64,000 nucleotides of DNA from Pseudomonas sp. KNUC1026 (GCF_021650705.1 NZ_CP087138.1:2108001-2172000); one strand, 5' to 3'; positions 47,229-57,996 are shown, counted from the first letter of the stretch. Numbers and translations are program-made. Notes: generated by a model from the letters alone, not told the origin.

Positions 47229-48437
47229 GCGTTGGCAATGCACTGGAGCTGCTGATCAATGGCGACGCCTTCTACCCCCGGGTGTACCAGGCGATCGACG
47301 CCGCGCGCGAAGAGGTGCTGCTGGAGACCTTCATCTGGCGAGAGGACGAGGTGGGCCGTGCACTGCAGGCTCATTTGATCACCGCCGCCAAACGCGGCGT
47401 GCGGGTCGAGGTACTGGTCGACGGCTACGGCAGCGATGAACTGAGCGCACCCTTCGTGGAGGCGCTGGCCGACGCCGGTGTGCGCCTGCTGGCCTTCGAT
47501 CCCAGCCCGCGGCGGCTTGGGGTGCGAACGAACCTGTTCCGCCGTTTGCACCGCAAGATCATCGTGGTCGACGGAGAAATCGGCTTCATCGGCGGCATCA
47601 ACTTTTGCGCCGACCACTTGAGCGACTACGGGCCGATGGCCAAGCAGGACTACGCCGTGCAGGTGCGCGGGCCGGTGGTGCAGGCGCTGCATGAAGCCAG
47701 CCTGCGGTTGATGGACGAAACCGCACGCGCTGAGCCGCGAACCCAAGCCCTGGCTCACTCGCCAGGTGCCTCTGGAAGCCGATACCGCTACCGCCACTGC
47801 CAGCCTGTGGATCCGCGACAACCAGCGCCACCGCGACGACATCGAGGAGCGATACCTGCTCGCCATCGACCAGGCGCGGGAACGCATCCTGATCGCCAAC
47901 GCCTACTTCTTCCCAGCTACCGCTTGCTGCGCGCTTTGCGCGAGGCGGCGCGGCGCGGTGTCGAGGTCACCTTGATGCTGCAGGGCATGCCCGACATGCC
48001 GCTTGTGCGCCTGTGTTCTCGCCTGCTCTACAACGACCTGCTGCGCGATGGCGTGCAGATCCGCGAGTACACCCAACGCCCGTTGCACGGCAAAGTCGCG
48101 GTGATCGACCGCCACTGGTCCACGGTGGGCTCCAGCAATCTGGACCCGCTGAGCCTGTCGCTGAACCTTGAGGCCAATCTCGTGATCGACGACAGCGCGT
48201 TCAATAGCCGGTTGCATGAGCACTTGCACCACCTCATCCAAGCGCACAGCAAGCAAGTCACCCTGCAACGGGTGCTGCGTGGCCACTGGTGGCGTGCGCC
48301 GCTTGTATTCTCGCTTCCACTTCCTGCGTCACTTCCCGGCCTGGATAGGCCTGCTGCCCGCTCACCGCCCACGGCTCAAGCCATGGGCGCCCGTCACAGA
48401 AGAAGGGGCACAGATGCCCGAAGGAGGTGCCGGATGA
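47225..48437 (+). CDS. clsB: Cardiolipin synthase B (three frame breaks)
   Basis: Phospholipase-D-superfamily enzyme condensing phosphatidylglycerol to cardiolipin at the inner membrane. Two HKD motifs are intact: LHRKIIVVDGEIGFIGGINF and LHGKVAVIDRHWSTVGSSN. The GTG start overlaps the ybhP stop (GTGA). Three indels occur: an extra C at 47742-47744, a missing C at 47912-47914 and an extra base at 48291-48294. The first two compensate, hiding a scrambled stretch where the true frame reads ERYLLAIDQARERILIANAY. Corrected length 403 residues, close to E. coli ClsB (413). It ends overlapping ybhN by ATGA. Confidence 0.85.
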
Positions 48438-49377
48438 AGCGCTCGGGCTGGGCTATGGTGCTGCGTGCGCCGAACTGGGTATGCCTGATCGGCGTGCCGG
48501 TGCTGCTTTACTTTCTGTTGCGTAATCAGGACTGGAACGAAGTCTGGCAAGGCTTGAGGCGCTACCCGGCGACGACCTTGCTGGTCGGTGCAGTGATCGC
48601 GCTGGTCAGTTATGCGGTGTTCAGCGGTTTCGACCTGATCGGCAAAGCCTACACCGGCCACCCGCTACGCCGCGGGCAGGTGATGCTGATCGCATTCGTA
48701 TGCTACGCGTTCAACCTCAACCTCAGCTCATGGGTCGGCGGCATTGCGCTGCGCTACCGCCTCTACACCCGACGCGACGTTAAAGCGGCCACTGTCACGC
48801 GCATCCTCAGCCTGGGCCTGGTCACCAATTGGTCCGGCTATCTGTTGATCGCCGGTATCGTTTTCGCCTGCGGCTTGCCGGCATCGCCTGACAGCGTGCA
48901 CATTGGCGCGACCAGCCTGCGCGTCGCAGGCGTTCTGATGGTGATGGCCAGCGTAAGCTGGGTGTTGGCTTGCCGTTTCTCACGCAAGCGCGCATGGAAA
49001 TGGAAAAGCCATGAAATCACCCTGCCCTCGGCGCCCATGGCGTTGCTACAGGTGGCAAGCGGTGCGCTCAACTGGGCACTGATGGGTACGTTGATGTGGT
49101 GGGTGATGCCTTCGGGTGCAGACTTTCCGACGGTCCTGGCCATCTTGCTGATCAGCAGCATCGCCGGGGTGATCGCCCACATTCCCGCAGGGCTGGGGTG
49201 CTCGAGACGATTTTCATCACACTGATGCAGGGCCAATACAACAAAGGTACCTCGCTGGCGGCGCTGATCGCCTACCGCGCGCTGTACTTTCCGATGCCGC
49301 TGGCGCTGGCGTGCCTGGTTTACCTCGATATGGAGCGTCGAGCGATCGCCCATGCGGCGCCTTCTACTCAAGGATGA
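48434..49377 (+). CDS. ybhN: YbhN-like LPG-synthase-TM family membrane protein (one frame break)
   Basis: An integral membrane protein of the lysylphosphatidylglycerol-synthetase transmembrane (UPF0104) family with about eight helices: VCLIGVPVLLYFLLRNQDW, VCYAFNLNLSSWVGGIALRY and IAGVIAHIPAGLG. A G is missing from the run at 49195-49198; restoring it continues VLETIFITLMQGQ and ends AHAAPSTQG, 314 residues. The motif AHIPAGLGVLE is diagnostic. Last gene of the ybhP-clsB-ybhN unit. It may flip or bind phospholipids (inference). Confidence 0.83.
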
Positions 49378-49490
49378 AACCGGCATAACGCGTGGACATT
49401 TCCGACAGGTTGTAGCGTCGCTCAGCCAATCAGCACTCCGTAGTCTGGGCCGTCCGAATCAAAGACGCCCATCATGCGAAGGAGTGCATC

Positions 49491-50249
49491 ATGAAGCCCA
49501 TCCCGCAGGCGGCCTCGCCTGGCAGAACGCTAATCATCGTCGCGCTGGCCGCCCTGCTGCCCTTGGCAGCGGGCCTGGTCGCAACCTTTCATGCCGTTGA
49601 ACACACCCTTCAACGCGAAACCCATAAAGTGCTGCACAAGGCGCTGAGGCAGCTGGATCAGCTCTTCAACGAAACCGCCGCAGCGGCCATGCGCCTGCAT
49701 CCACTGGATGCCGCCCATTGCAAGCAGTCGAAACCGACGCAGCCGCACGCAGTAAGGCACCATTTGTTCGTGAGTGAATTCAAGCTGGTGGGTGACTGCT
49801 CCACGCGGATGAGCGAGCCCGAAACCGAAGAACAGGACGTTGCCTGGTCGCTGATGATTCACCCCCCCACCGCTCCGGGTGACGGCCTCGGCAAGCTGCA
49901 CATGCGCTACGGCACCGAACAGCAACACCTGCTGATGGTGCTGAACATCCAGAGCGTCACCCGCTGGATGAAAATGATCAGTGACGACACCTATCTGACC
50001 CTGCGTATAGGCGACTATCAGGTCTGGGACGATGGCGCGCTGCTGCACGGCCGCACCACCGACAACCAGCAATACGCGTCGACGGCGAAGTCCTCTTCCT
50101 GGCCTTACGAAATCACCAGTACCCTGTCTGCAGACGACGTTCTGCGTGCTTTCCGCGACGGCCTGCTCCAGATGCTGGTCAAGCTCGGTGCGCTCTCGGT
50201 CGTCTGCGCCGGGCTTTGCCACTGGGCACTGACCCGTACGCGCGGTTGA
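49491..50249 (+). CDS. Stand-alone CSS-motif periplasmic sensor protein
   Basis: A 252-residue inner-membrane protein with an N-terminal helix (LIIVALAALLPLAAGLVATF), a periplasmic domain with the CSS-type cysteines (DAAHCKQSK and VGDCSTRMSE) and a C-terminal helix (LVKLGALSVVCAGLCHWAL). This is the sensory half of the CSS-EAL c-di-GMP phosphodiesterases, which respond to periplasmic disulfide state, but no EAL domain follows; the protein ends WALTRTRG. It could be a truncated relict or a separate input subunit. Good GAAGGAG box. Confidence 0.7.
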   Translation: MKPIPQAASPGRTLIIVALAALLPLAAGLVATFHAVEHTLQRETHKVLHKALRQLDQLFNETAAAAMRLHPLDAAHCKQSKPTQPHAVRHHLFVSEFKLVGDCSTRMSEPETEEQDVAWSLMIHPPTAPGDGLGKLHMRYGTEQQHLLMVLNIQSVTRWMKMISDDTYLTLRIGDYQVWDDGALLHGRTTDNQQYASTAKSSSWPYEITSTLSADDVLRAFRDGLLQMLVKLGALSVVCAGLCHWALTRTRG

Positions 50250-50406
50250 GGGCACCAGGGCGGTGCAAGCGCTAGCCGTTGCGCCTGCTAGCCTTTATCG
50301 AAGCCAGGCCCGGCCTTGAATGCCTGTAAAGAAATGCATGCCTTCGCCTGCCGCTTGCGGTAATGTGCCCGCCCGCTCTGTTCCGACACTTTCGCACGAG
50401 GTTCCT

Positions 50407-51292
50407 TTGCACAAAGGCATCATCGCATCGGTTGCCGCATCCGCCCTGTTTGCCACGATGTATTACTACACTTCCTTGCTCACGCCACTGACCGGCGAGG
50501 AGATTTTCGGCTGGCGCATGTCGCTGACACTGCCCTGCGTGACGCTGTTTCTGATCACCACCGGCGATTGGCGCCTGGCCGCAGGTTTGCTGCGGCGCAT
50601 CCGTGCCACGCCAGTGCTGCTTATCGGCTGCATGGCCACTGCCGCGCTGATGGGTGTGCAGCTCTGGCTGTTTCTCTGGGCGCCGCTGCACGGCCGCAGC
50701 CTGGAGGTATCCATGGGCTGATTCCCTGCTGCCCTTGACCATGGTGCTGACCGGCAAGCTGCTGTGGAACGAGCGCCTGTCTCGGCTGCAAACCGTGGCC
50801 GTGTGTTTTGCTGCCGTTGGTGTAGGCCATGAGGTGCTGCGCCACGGCTCCTTCGCCTGGGAAACGCTGGTCGTCGCGCTGGGTTATCCGGTCTACTTCG
50901 TGATTCGCCGGCGCTGCCGCAACGACCACCTGGGCGGGCTGTGGGTCGATATGCTGCTGCAATCGCCAGTGGCGCTGTGGTTTGTCTGGCAGGGGCCACT
51001 GTCGAGTGCCGACCTTGCCGCACACCCGGGTTTGTATGGGCTGATCCCGGTGCTGGGCGCGATCAGCGCAGCGGCGCTGGTCAGCTACGTCACCGCCAGC
51101 CGGAGCCTGCCGTTCTCCCTGTTCGGCCTGCTCAGCTACGTCGAGCCCGCATTGCTGGTGGTGGTGTCTCTGCTGCTGGGCGAAACCATCGGTAGCGATC
51201 AATGGCCCACCTACGGGTTCATCTGGCTTGCGGTGGCCGTGCTGATCCTCGAAGGCGCCCGGCATCTGATACGCCAACGGCGCCGCATCTGA
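50407..51292 (+). CDS. EamA/RarD-like drug/metabolite transporter (one frame break)
   Basis: A 10-helix DMT transporter of the RarD type: HKGIIASVAASALFATMYYY, TGEEIFGWRMSLTLPCVTLF, and the second repeat with YVTASRSLPFSLFGLLSYVE. The TTG at 50407 with GAGG upstream starts a protein of about 294 residues. An extra G at 50715-50717 breaks the frame after LEVSM; the other frame continues ADSLLPLTMVLTGKLLWNER. Substrate unknown. Confidence 0.78.
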
Positions 51293-51441
51293 AGCTGCAG
51301 GCGCGAAGGGATCGTTCCGAGCGCCGCGCAATCAAAGCACCATCACCCCGATGGACAGCGGTGAAGGTATTGCTCAGAATGCAACGCCCACACGGATCAC
51401 GCGCGACAGCGCCAGCCACAGCATTTGGCGAGCCAAGGAAC

Positions 51442-52053
51442 ATGATCATCGCCCCCGACTGGATCATCTGCGAGCATTGCGACACCCGATATCGCGCCGC
51501 GCCCCTCACTCGTGGGCAGACGGCCCACTGCCGGCGCTGCGGGGCAGTGCTCTGGCGCGCGCCGCGGTTCAATCTGCAACAGCAATTGGCACTGACTGTC
51601 ACGGCCGCGCTGCTGTTCCTGTTCGCCAACATCTTCCCTGTGATCAGCATTCGCATGGAGGGCCTCGGCAATGCCGCCACGCTGGCGCAATCGGTGCAGG
51701 CTCTGGCGCGGGGCGAGATTACGCCAATGGCTGCCGTCACTGCGCTGACCATCATCCTGGCGCCGATGCTGCAGATCCTGTTGCTCGGCTGGCTGCTCTG
51801 CCATGCCGTGGCCGGGCGAGTTGCGCCAGGCTTTCGGGTTTGCATGCGTACACTTGAGCACTTGCGCCCCTGGAGCATGCTGGAGGTGTGCCTGCTGGGT
51901 ATTCTGGTGGCGATCATCAAGCTGGGGGGCATGCTCGATGTGCATCCCGGCGTTGGTTTATGGGCATTATCGATGCTCACTGTGCTGTTGATCCTGATCT
52001 CCGGCAAAGGTGTGCAGCAACTGTGGCGGCTGTACGAGGCGCGCCATGAGTAA
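51442..52053 (+). CDS. pqiA: Paraquat-inducible protein A, first half-size subunit
   Basis: A 203-residue PqiA-domain membrane protein with an N-terminal zinc-ribbon-like pair of CxxC motifs (CEHCDTRY and CRRCGAVL) and four helices, the first ending LFLFANIFPVISI. In E. coli PqiA has two such domains fused (417 residues); here they are two genes overlapping by 8 bp. The complex with PqiB and PqiC supports lipid transport between inner and outer membrane. Confidence 0.88.
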   Translation: MIIAPDWIICEHCDTRYRAAPLTRGQTAHCRRCGAVLWRAPRFNLQQQLALTVTAALLFLFANIFPVISIRMEGLGNAATLAQSVQALARGEITPMAAVTALTIILAPMLQILLLGWLLCHAVAGRVAPGFRVCMRTLEHLRPWSMLEVCLLGILVAIIKLGGMLDVHPGVGLWALSMLTVLLILISGKGVQQLWRLYEARHE

Positions 52054-52660
52054 ACTGCCGTTCGCTCGCGATCAAGGCCTGGTCCACTGCCATACCTGCT
52101 CCAGAGTATGCTCGCAGGCCGAGGCCCGGTGCCCGCGCTGCGACAGCCGTTTGCATGCACGCAAACCGAACTCGATCGCTCGTACCTGGGCATTCCTGCT
52201 GGCAGGGCTCATCTTCTATATCCCCGCCAACGTGCTGCCGGTGATGAACACGCGCATGTTCGGCAACGCTGCCGAGAACACCATCATGAGTGGCGTGATC
52301 GAGTTCTGGAAAGGCGGCTCCTGGGACATCGCCCTGCTCATCTTTTTCGCCAGCATCGTGGTGCCGTGCCTCAAGTTCCTGGCACTGGGCATGTTGCTGG
52401 TGACCTGCCAGCGCCGCAGCACCTGGGCGATGCTGCAGCGGGCCAGGCTGTTTCGTTTCATCGAGCTGATCGGCTATTGGTCGATGCTCGACGTGCTGGT
52501 GGTGGCGCTGGTCGCCGCCCTGGTGCAGTTTCAGAGCCTGAGCGCGATTTCGCCGCGCCCGGGTATTCTGTTTTTCGGCGCAGTAGTGGTACTCACCATG
52601 CTCGCAGCCATGAGTTTCGACCCCCGCCTGATCTGGGACGCAGAGGTAGACGATGACTGA
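52046..52660 (+). CDS. pqiA: Paraquat-inducible protein A, second half-size subunit
   Basis: A 204-residue PqiA-domain protein with N-terminal zinc-binding cysteines (CHTCSRVCSQAEARCPRC), four helices and the conserved FYIPANVLPVMNTRMFG. It overlaps both neighbours: 8 bp with the first pqiA and 8 bp with pqiB, showing tight coupling. Confidence 0.88.
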   Translation: MSKLPFARDQGLVHCHTCSRVCSQAEARCPRCDSRLHARKPNSIARTWAFLLAGLIFYIPANVLPVMNTRMFGNAAENTIMSGVIEFWKGGSWDIALLIFFASIVVPCLKFLALGMLLVTCQRRSTWAMLQRARLFRFIELIGYWSMLDVLVVALVAALVQFQSLSAISPRPGILFFGAVVVLTMLAAMSFDPRLIWDAEVDDD

Positions 52661-54272
52661 TCAAGGACACTCCCCGGCGCCCGGCCTTCCGGAGGTGAAG
52701 CGTCGCCGCTTCAGCGTTTCACTGGTGTGGCTGGTGCCGATCGCCGCGGCCGTCTGTGGGTATCACGATGCTGATCCACGGCACGCTGTCGGCGGGGCCG
52801 CAGATCAACATCGACTTCCAGACCGCCGAGGGCCTGGAGGCCAACAAGACCCAGGTCAAGTACAAGAACGTGGTGATCGGCCACGTGACCGACATCAACC
52901 TGGCCAGCGACCGCAGCCGCGTCACCGCCACGGTAGCGCTCAATGCCTCGGCCAGCGCCTTCTCCTCCGAAGACACTCAGTTCTGGGTCGTGCGCCCACG
53001 CATCGGTGCCCAAGGCATTTCTGGGGTCGATACCCTGCTCTCCGGCGCCTTCATCGGTGCCGACCCAGGCCGCTCGGAGAAAACCCGCCGCGACTTCACC
53101 GGCCTTGAAACGCCACCCCCGATTACCTACGGGCAGAAAGGCCGGCGCTTCAACCTGCACACCGACGACCTGGGCTCGCTGGACATCGGCTCGCCGGTCT
53201 ATTACCGGCGCATTCAAGTAGGCCAGGTGATCTCTTACCGCCTCTCGGACGACGGCAAAGGCATCGACGTGCAGATCTTCATCAACTCGCCCAACGACAA
53301 ATTCGTCACCGACGACAGCCGTTTCTGGAACGCCAGTGGCGTTGATGTTGCCCTGGGCGCTGCCGGGCTCAAGGTCAATACCCAGTCGATGGCGGCGATC
53401 CTGTCCGGCGGCGTGGCATTCGTCGAGCCCAAGTACAGCCCTGAACGCAAAACCTGCCGAGCAATGGCACACCTTCAACCTCTTCGACGACCAGGAAAAC
53501 GCCCTGGCGCCACCAGATGGCGAGGCGCGCTACATCAGCATGCGCTTCAACCAGTCGCTGCGTGGCCTGGCGGTAAATGCGCCGGTCGAGTTCCACGGTG
53601 TGAACTTGGGCCGAGTGGTGTCGGTCGACCTTGACTACGACCAGGACAGCAAGGCGTTCCCGACCGTGGTAGGCGCTGTGATCTACCCGGCGCGGCTGGG
53701 CAAGGCCTACGAGAAGATCCTCGCCCAGTGGGGCGCTGAGGACGATGCACGCTCGGCGCAATTGATGGCCGCGTTCGTCAAACAAGGCCTGCGTGCCCAG
53801 GCTCGCAGTGCCAACCTCATCACCGGCCAGCTGTTGATTTCGCTGGACTTCGTGCCCAATGCGGCGCCGGTCAAATTCAACATGGCCGCACGGCCATTGG
53901 AGATTCCCACCGTGCCCGGCAGCCTGGACAAACTCCAGGAGCAGCTCCAGGCGATGGTGGAAAAACTCGGCAAACTGCCTATCAACGAGATCGGCGACAA
54001 CCTCAATGGCAGCCTGGCGCAGCTGAGCAAAACGCTCGGCCAGGTGAACGGCTCGACCTTGCCACAACTGAACCAGACCCTGGCGCAAGCGCAGAAGACG
54101 CTGGCCAGTGCCGGCAAGGCGCTGGGTGAGGACTCGCCGCAACGCCAGGAAATCAGCGATGCCATGCAAGACCTGCAGCGCACCGCCCGCTCGGTGCGTG
54201 CCCTCGACCGATTTCCTTGGCCGCCACCCCGAAGCGCTGATCCGTGGCCGCACGGGCCAGGGCAAGCCCTGA
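52653..54272 (+). CDS. pqiB: PqiB, MCE-domain lipid transport protein (three frame breaks)
   Basis: A PqiB-type protein with one N-terminal helix (FSVSLVWLVPIAAAV), three MCE domains and a C-terminal coiled coil (QLSKTLGQVNGSTLPQLNQT). Three single-base insertions break it near 52753-52756, 53449-53452 (A run) and 54204-54206. Corrected, it runs through GITMLIHGTLSAGPQINIDF, KPAEQWHTFNLFDDQENALA and ends RHPEALIRGRTGQGKP, 538 residues, near the E. coli length of 546. MCE hexamers stack as a syringe across the periplasm. Confidence 0.88.
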
Positions 54273-54317
54273 CGCCTACCGCTCCTCCGATTCCACTTCC
54301 CGCGAGGCCGAACAGCC

Positions 54318-54924
54318 ATGAACCTTCGAACCCCGCGTGTACTGGCACTGCTCGGCGCCCTGGCGCTCTCGGCGTGCAGCTCGGTACCCACCCATTACTA
54401 CACGCTCATGCCCACCGACACTGGGCGCAGCCCCGCGCCAACACCCGGCCCTGCGTTTCAATTGCAGTCGGTGCGCATTCCGGTGCAGGTCGACCAGCCT
54501 TCGCTGGTGATTCGCCAGAGCCAGGGCGGCCTGGCGATCCTGGACAATGAACGCTGGGCAGCGCCACTGGCCGACGAATTCCATGACGCGTTGGCCAACC
54601 GCCTGGAGCAGGCACTGGGTGGCCGCGACCTGGCGGGCATGCCGCAAGCCGCAGGGTGTCCCGGTGCTGAGCGTCCGTGCGGATGTCAGGCGCTTCGATT
54701 CACCGCCGGGCGAATACGCGCTGATCGATGTGGTATGGAGCATCACGCTTAGCGGAGAGCAACCGCGCAGCCTCACTTGCGGCAGCCATTTGAGAGTACC
54801 GAGCCAGGCGTCGCTTGCAAGTGTGGTGCTGGCCCATCAGCAGGCAATTGGGCAGCTGGCCGAGGCCATCGCCGGCAGCGGCCGTGCGCTGGCCAATGCG
54901 CCGCAGGCAGGCTGCCCTCGCTGA
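54318..54924 (+). CDS. pqiC: PqiC outer-membrane lipoprotein (one frame break)
   Basis: A lipoprotein with lipobox LSAC (LLGALALSACSSVPTHYYTL) and the ABC-type transport auxiliary (YmbA/PqiC) fold: LQSVRIPVQVDQPSLVIRQS and RWAAPLADEFHDALANRL. An extra base near 54641-54655 splits it; the other frame gives GVPVLSVRADVRRFDSPPGE and ends at 54924, 201 residues in all. It anchors the PqiB syringe at the outer membrane. Confidence 0.85.
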
Positions 54925-54991
54925 GGCCTGCGCTGGCGGCAGGTCGGGGCGGCTGGTAAAGTCGCCGCCTTCACATGCCGCGAGACCTGCC

Positions 54992-55333
54992 ATGAAGCTT
55001 CTGCCCGCCTTGGCCTTGAGCCTGATCGCCTGCGCCTTGCCCAGCCTTGCCAATGCCCATGCGCACCTCTCGGGCGCTGCAACCGACGCTACTCAACTCG
55101 AACTGGTGTTCTCCGAAGGCCTCGAAGCGGCTTTCTGCCAGGTCACGCTGAGCGACAGCCAGGGCCGCCCGCTGCCTACCGGATCACCCACCACCGCACC
55201 CGACGACAAGCGGGTACTGTTGGTGCAGCCAGCTGCCTCACTGCCGCCTGGCGACTATGATCTGAAATGGCGAGTGGTGTCGGTCGATACCCATGCCAGC
55301 AACGGTACATTCCACTTCACAATCAAGCCGTAA
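54992..55333 (+). CDS. copC: Copper-binding periplasmic protein CopC
   Basis: A 113-residue CopC-type protein. Signal peptide MKLLPALALSLIACALPSLA; the mature N-terminus begins with H-A-H, the Cu(II) site (HAHLSGA), and the second His-containing strand is DTHASNGTFHFTI. It acts with the membrane protein CopD encoded 4 bp after it. Confidence 0.88.
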   Translation: MKLLPALALSLIACALPSLANAHAHLSGAATDATQLELVFSEGLEAAFCQVTLSDSQGRPLPTGSPTTAPDDKRVLLVQPAASLPPGDYDLKWRVVSVDTHASNGTFHFTIKP

Positions 55334-55337
55334 CCCG

Positions 55338-56193
55338 ATGACTTTACTGGTTTTATTTCGCTTCACGCATTACCTCTGCCTGATGCTGCTGTTTGGCGTA
55401 TCACTGTTGCGCCGCGCGCCTTGCGCCTTCCAAGGCGGTGCTGCCCCTACGGCGCTTGATGGACCCCTTTCTCTGCCTTGTTGCGCTGTTCGCGCTGCTC
55501 AGCGGCGTAGGCTGGCTGCTGGCAACAAGCGCGCAATTGAGCGGCAGCTGGGTGCAAGGGGTGCAGTCGGCAACGTTGCGTAGCGTGCTGTTCGGCACCT
55601 TCTTCGGCAAAATCTGGGGCGTGCACCTGGTGCTGTGCCTGTTGCAACTGGTGTACTGGCGCCTGCCTGGCCGGCGGTCGCACACCCCTGCACTCGCCCT
55701 GTCGACGCTAGCCCTTGCAACCATGGCACCGGTGGGCCATGTGGCGATGTTCACTGGCATCGAAGGTGGCCTGATGGTGTTGAACCAGATGCTGCACTTG
55801 CTCTGCGCGGGCGCCTGGCTTGGGGGTCTTTTCCTGCTAATCTGGATGAGCTTCAAGCCACAACTCGTTGATTTAAAAGACTCAATGCGTCAGTTCAGCC
55901 TTATCGGCGTGCCATTGGTTGGGATAATCCTTATCAGCGGGGTCATCAACACGCGTTTGATCACCGGGCAGTTCCTGCCATCAGGTTCGGCGTTCGCAAC
56001 GGTACTTGCGTTCAAGGCTGCGGCAGTGCTCGCCATGCTGGGTTTTGCGCTCTACAACCGATACCAGGCACGCCGCGTTCCGCCTGCGGGTATGCGCACG
56101 GCACTGATTGCCGAGGCCTTGTGCGGGGTGTTCGCACTGGGAGCGGTGGCCTGGCTAGGCACACTGGCACCCGTTCCAATGGGGGCAGCATGA
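55338..56193 (+). CDS. copD: Copper resistance membrane protein CopD (one frame break)
   Basis: A CopD-family protein with about eight helices: LFRFTHYLCLMLLFGVSL, then an extra base near 55409-55420, then LAPSKAVLPLRRLMDPFLCL, KIWGVHLVLCLLQLVYW, GHVAMFTGIEGGLMVLNQML with His, and HLLCAGAWLGGLFLLIWM. Corrected length 284 residues. It overlaps ppiC by ATGA and likely moves copper across the inner membrane with CopC. Confidence 0.83.
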
Positions 56194-56466
56194 AAGCTCA
56201 AGCGCGGCATATTCTCGTAGCGACGGCCGAGCAGGCCGAAGCGCTCAAACAGCGCCTGGCCAAGGGCGAGGCGTTCGACGCTGCTGGCCCGCAAGCACTC
56301 GCAATGTCCATCCGGCAAGCGCGGGGGCGACCTGGGAGAACTGCGACCGGGTCAATTGGTGCCGGCGATCGATCAGGTGATTTTCAAAAAGCCGCTGCGT
56401 ACCGTGCATGGCCCGATCAGGAGCAAATTCGGGTACCACCTGGTGCAGGTTTTCTTTCGAGGCTGA
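56190..56466 (+). CDS. ppiC: Parvulin-type peptidyl-prolyl isomerase PpiC (one frame break)
   Basis: A small parvulin starting ARHILVATAEQAEALKQRL. One extra base near 56279-56284 must be removed; the frame then reads FDALARKHSQCPSGKRGGDL, GELRPGQLVPAIDQVIFKKP and SKFGYHLVQVFFRG, 91 residues, close to E. coli PpiC (93). Active-site His and the QCPS(G)KRGGDLG loop are intact. It lacks a signal peptide, so it is cytoplasmic. Confidence 0.85.
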
Positions 56467-56787
56467 TGCCTTGCGCACGTACAGCCACGCAGCCTGCGCC
56501 TCCTGAGGTCGCAGAGGGGAAGGTAAAACACCCGCCGCTTCATTTAAAAATATTTTTATATTAAAAACATTGGCTTATCGAATATTACTCATCCTTTTTA
56601 GCCAATAAATCACCTAAAAGGCAGGATTTCGTTTTCAAGGTATGGAATCAGTAAAAACCCACGTATTTTCAGGGTATTGCAATAGCTTTTTCAGAACCAG
56701 TGGTCGATTGGACTTGCCAGTTCGTCAGGTGTTTTGGATGATCAACACTTACCACCCGCACACGCAACGGAGGCGCAGCGGTTTCAC
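56467..56787. other. AT-rich intergenic region
   Basis: No gene seen. From about 56540 to 56640 the sequence is notably AT-rich and includes ATATTTTTATATTAAAAACA, a possible promoter or nucleoid-protein target. The last 50 bp hold an ACGGAGG box that may serve the next gene. Confidence 0.4.
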
Positions 56788-57036
56788 ATGAGCCTGAACA
56801 AGCCAGAACTCGGCCTCAAACGCGACTTGCAAGGCGTCGCCTCGGACCTCAAATGGTCTGCGGTGGAGTTGTTGCAGATCGCCAAGCGCCTCGAAAACAG
56901 CGGCAGCCTCGCCGACGCGCAGAATCTCAAGCGCATGGCGGAGATTTTCCAGCGCGATGAAACGCAGCTCAATGAGTATGCCGACGCGCTGAAAGAAGGC
57001 CGCCTGCAGTGCGCCGGAGTGCCGACGCCGCCTTGA
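56788..57036 (+). CDS. Small helical hypothetical protein
   Basis: An 82-residue, mostly helical protein (SDLKWSAVELLQIAKRLENS, DAQNLKRMAEIFQRDETQLN) ending in GVPTPP. I take the ATG at 56788; a start at 56734 would add 18 residues without support, and the best ribosome-binding site is far. No family recognised. Confidence 0.5.
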   Translation: MSLNKPELGLKRDLQGVASDLKWSAVELLQIAKRLENSGSLADAQNLKRMAEIFQRDETQLNEYADALKEGRLQCAGVPTPP

Positions 57037-57136
57037 CCTGCGTCACAGCTGCGAAACTTTGCCGGTGGCACCGATTGCATGCACGCGGATGAACGGTGAA
57101 AATGCGAGGCGTTTTCATTCACTCATCAGTACGCCC

Positions 57137-57625
57137 ATGCCGCCACGCTACAGCCCTTCCCGCCGCGCCCTGCACTGGCTTTCAGCCTTGATGATCCTCT
57201 GGGCGACTTTCAGTGGTTTTGGCGTTCTGGCACTGCCTCCGGATGCTCCGCTGCGGCTTTGGGTCGAGCAGTTCAACCCGCAAGCCACCTCCGTGTTCAT
57301 TCCCCTGTTCGCCTGGCGCTGCCTGCTGCGCTGGCGCGCCACCGATGGCCATGACGGGCAGCGCCTGGCGCACAACGTGCACCTGGCACTTTACGGCTTG
57401 ACTGCCGTGGTGCTGGTCACTGGCGTGTTGATGATGGCTCACCCGGTGAGCATGTTCGGTGTGTTCACCCTGCCCGAGCTGGTCTACGACGGTGCCTGGC
57501 TCGCTCGCCTGCACCAGTGGCATCACGTGGCCTGCATGTTGCTCGCTCTGCTGGTCACACTGCACCTGCTGGCTGTCGCCTGGCATCACCTCAATGGCCG
57601 GCGCATTCTTGCGCGCATGCTGTAG
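57137..57625 (+). CDS. Cytochrome b561-type membrane protein
   Basis: A 162-residue, four-helix cytochrome b561 (YodB/CybB-like). Candidate haem ligands are His in SRRALHWLSALMIL, GQRLAHNVHLALYG and WHHVACMLLALLVTLHLLAV. It probably passes electrons from quinol to a periplasmic acceptor such as superoxide. The ATG at 57137 is favoured because the region before it has no homology signal. It ends near the small gene at 57739. Confidence 0.82.
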   Translation: MPPRYSPSRRALHWLSALMILWATFSGFGVLALPPDAPLRLWVEQFNPQATSVFIPLFAWRCLLRWRATDGHDGQRLAHNVHLALYGLTAVVLVTGVLMMAHPVSMFGVFTLPELVYDGAWLARLHQWHHVACMLLALLVTLHLLAVAWHHLNGRRILARML

Positions 57626-57738
57626 CGTCACTTGCAGCGCGCGCTGCCTTGAAATATTCCGGACACCGGCTACCCTGACTCTCCGCTTGCGGTTCAGCGT
57701 CACGCTTGAACACCACAACCTCAGGAGGAAGCCTCTTC

Positions 57739-57954
57739 ATGCCCACCGCAATACCCGCCTTGTTTCTCAACGCCCTCGTATGCGCCGACCCCACTCACAG
57801 TGTGTGCATGCCCCCGCAATTCGTCTGGAGCGCGCCCAAATCGGTCGCCGATCATCGCCGGGCCAGCCGCTGCGAAGATTTCGCCGAAACCCTCAATCGT
57901 GCCCAGCAAGACAAAACCATTCTTTATCGCTGCGACGAAGAACGCGGCGCCTGA
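57739..57954 (+). CDS. Small cysteine-containing hypothetical protein
   Basis: A 71-residue protein following an AGGAGGAAG box. It contains four cysteines (ALVCADPTHSVCMPPQFVW, RASRCEDFAETL and the LYRCDEERGA end) but no clear motif. No signal peptide is certain. Function unknown. Confidence 0.5.
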   Translation: MPTAIPALFLNALVCADPTHSVCMPPQFVWSAPKSVADHRRASRCEDFAETLNRAQQDKTILYRCDEERGA

Positions 57955-57996
57955 GTTCGCTATCCTGCGCGCCCTTACCCGACTGCCGCGCCCTCG

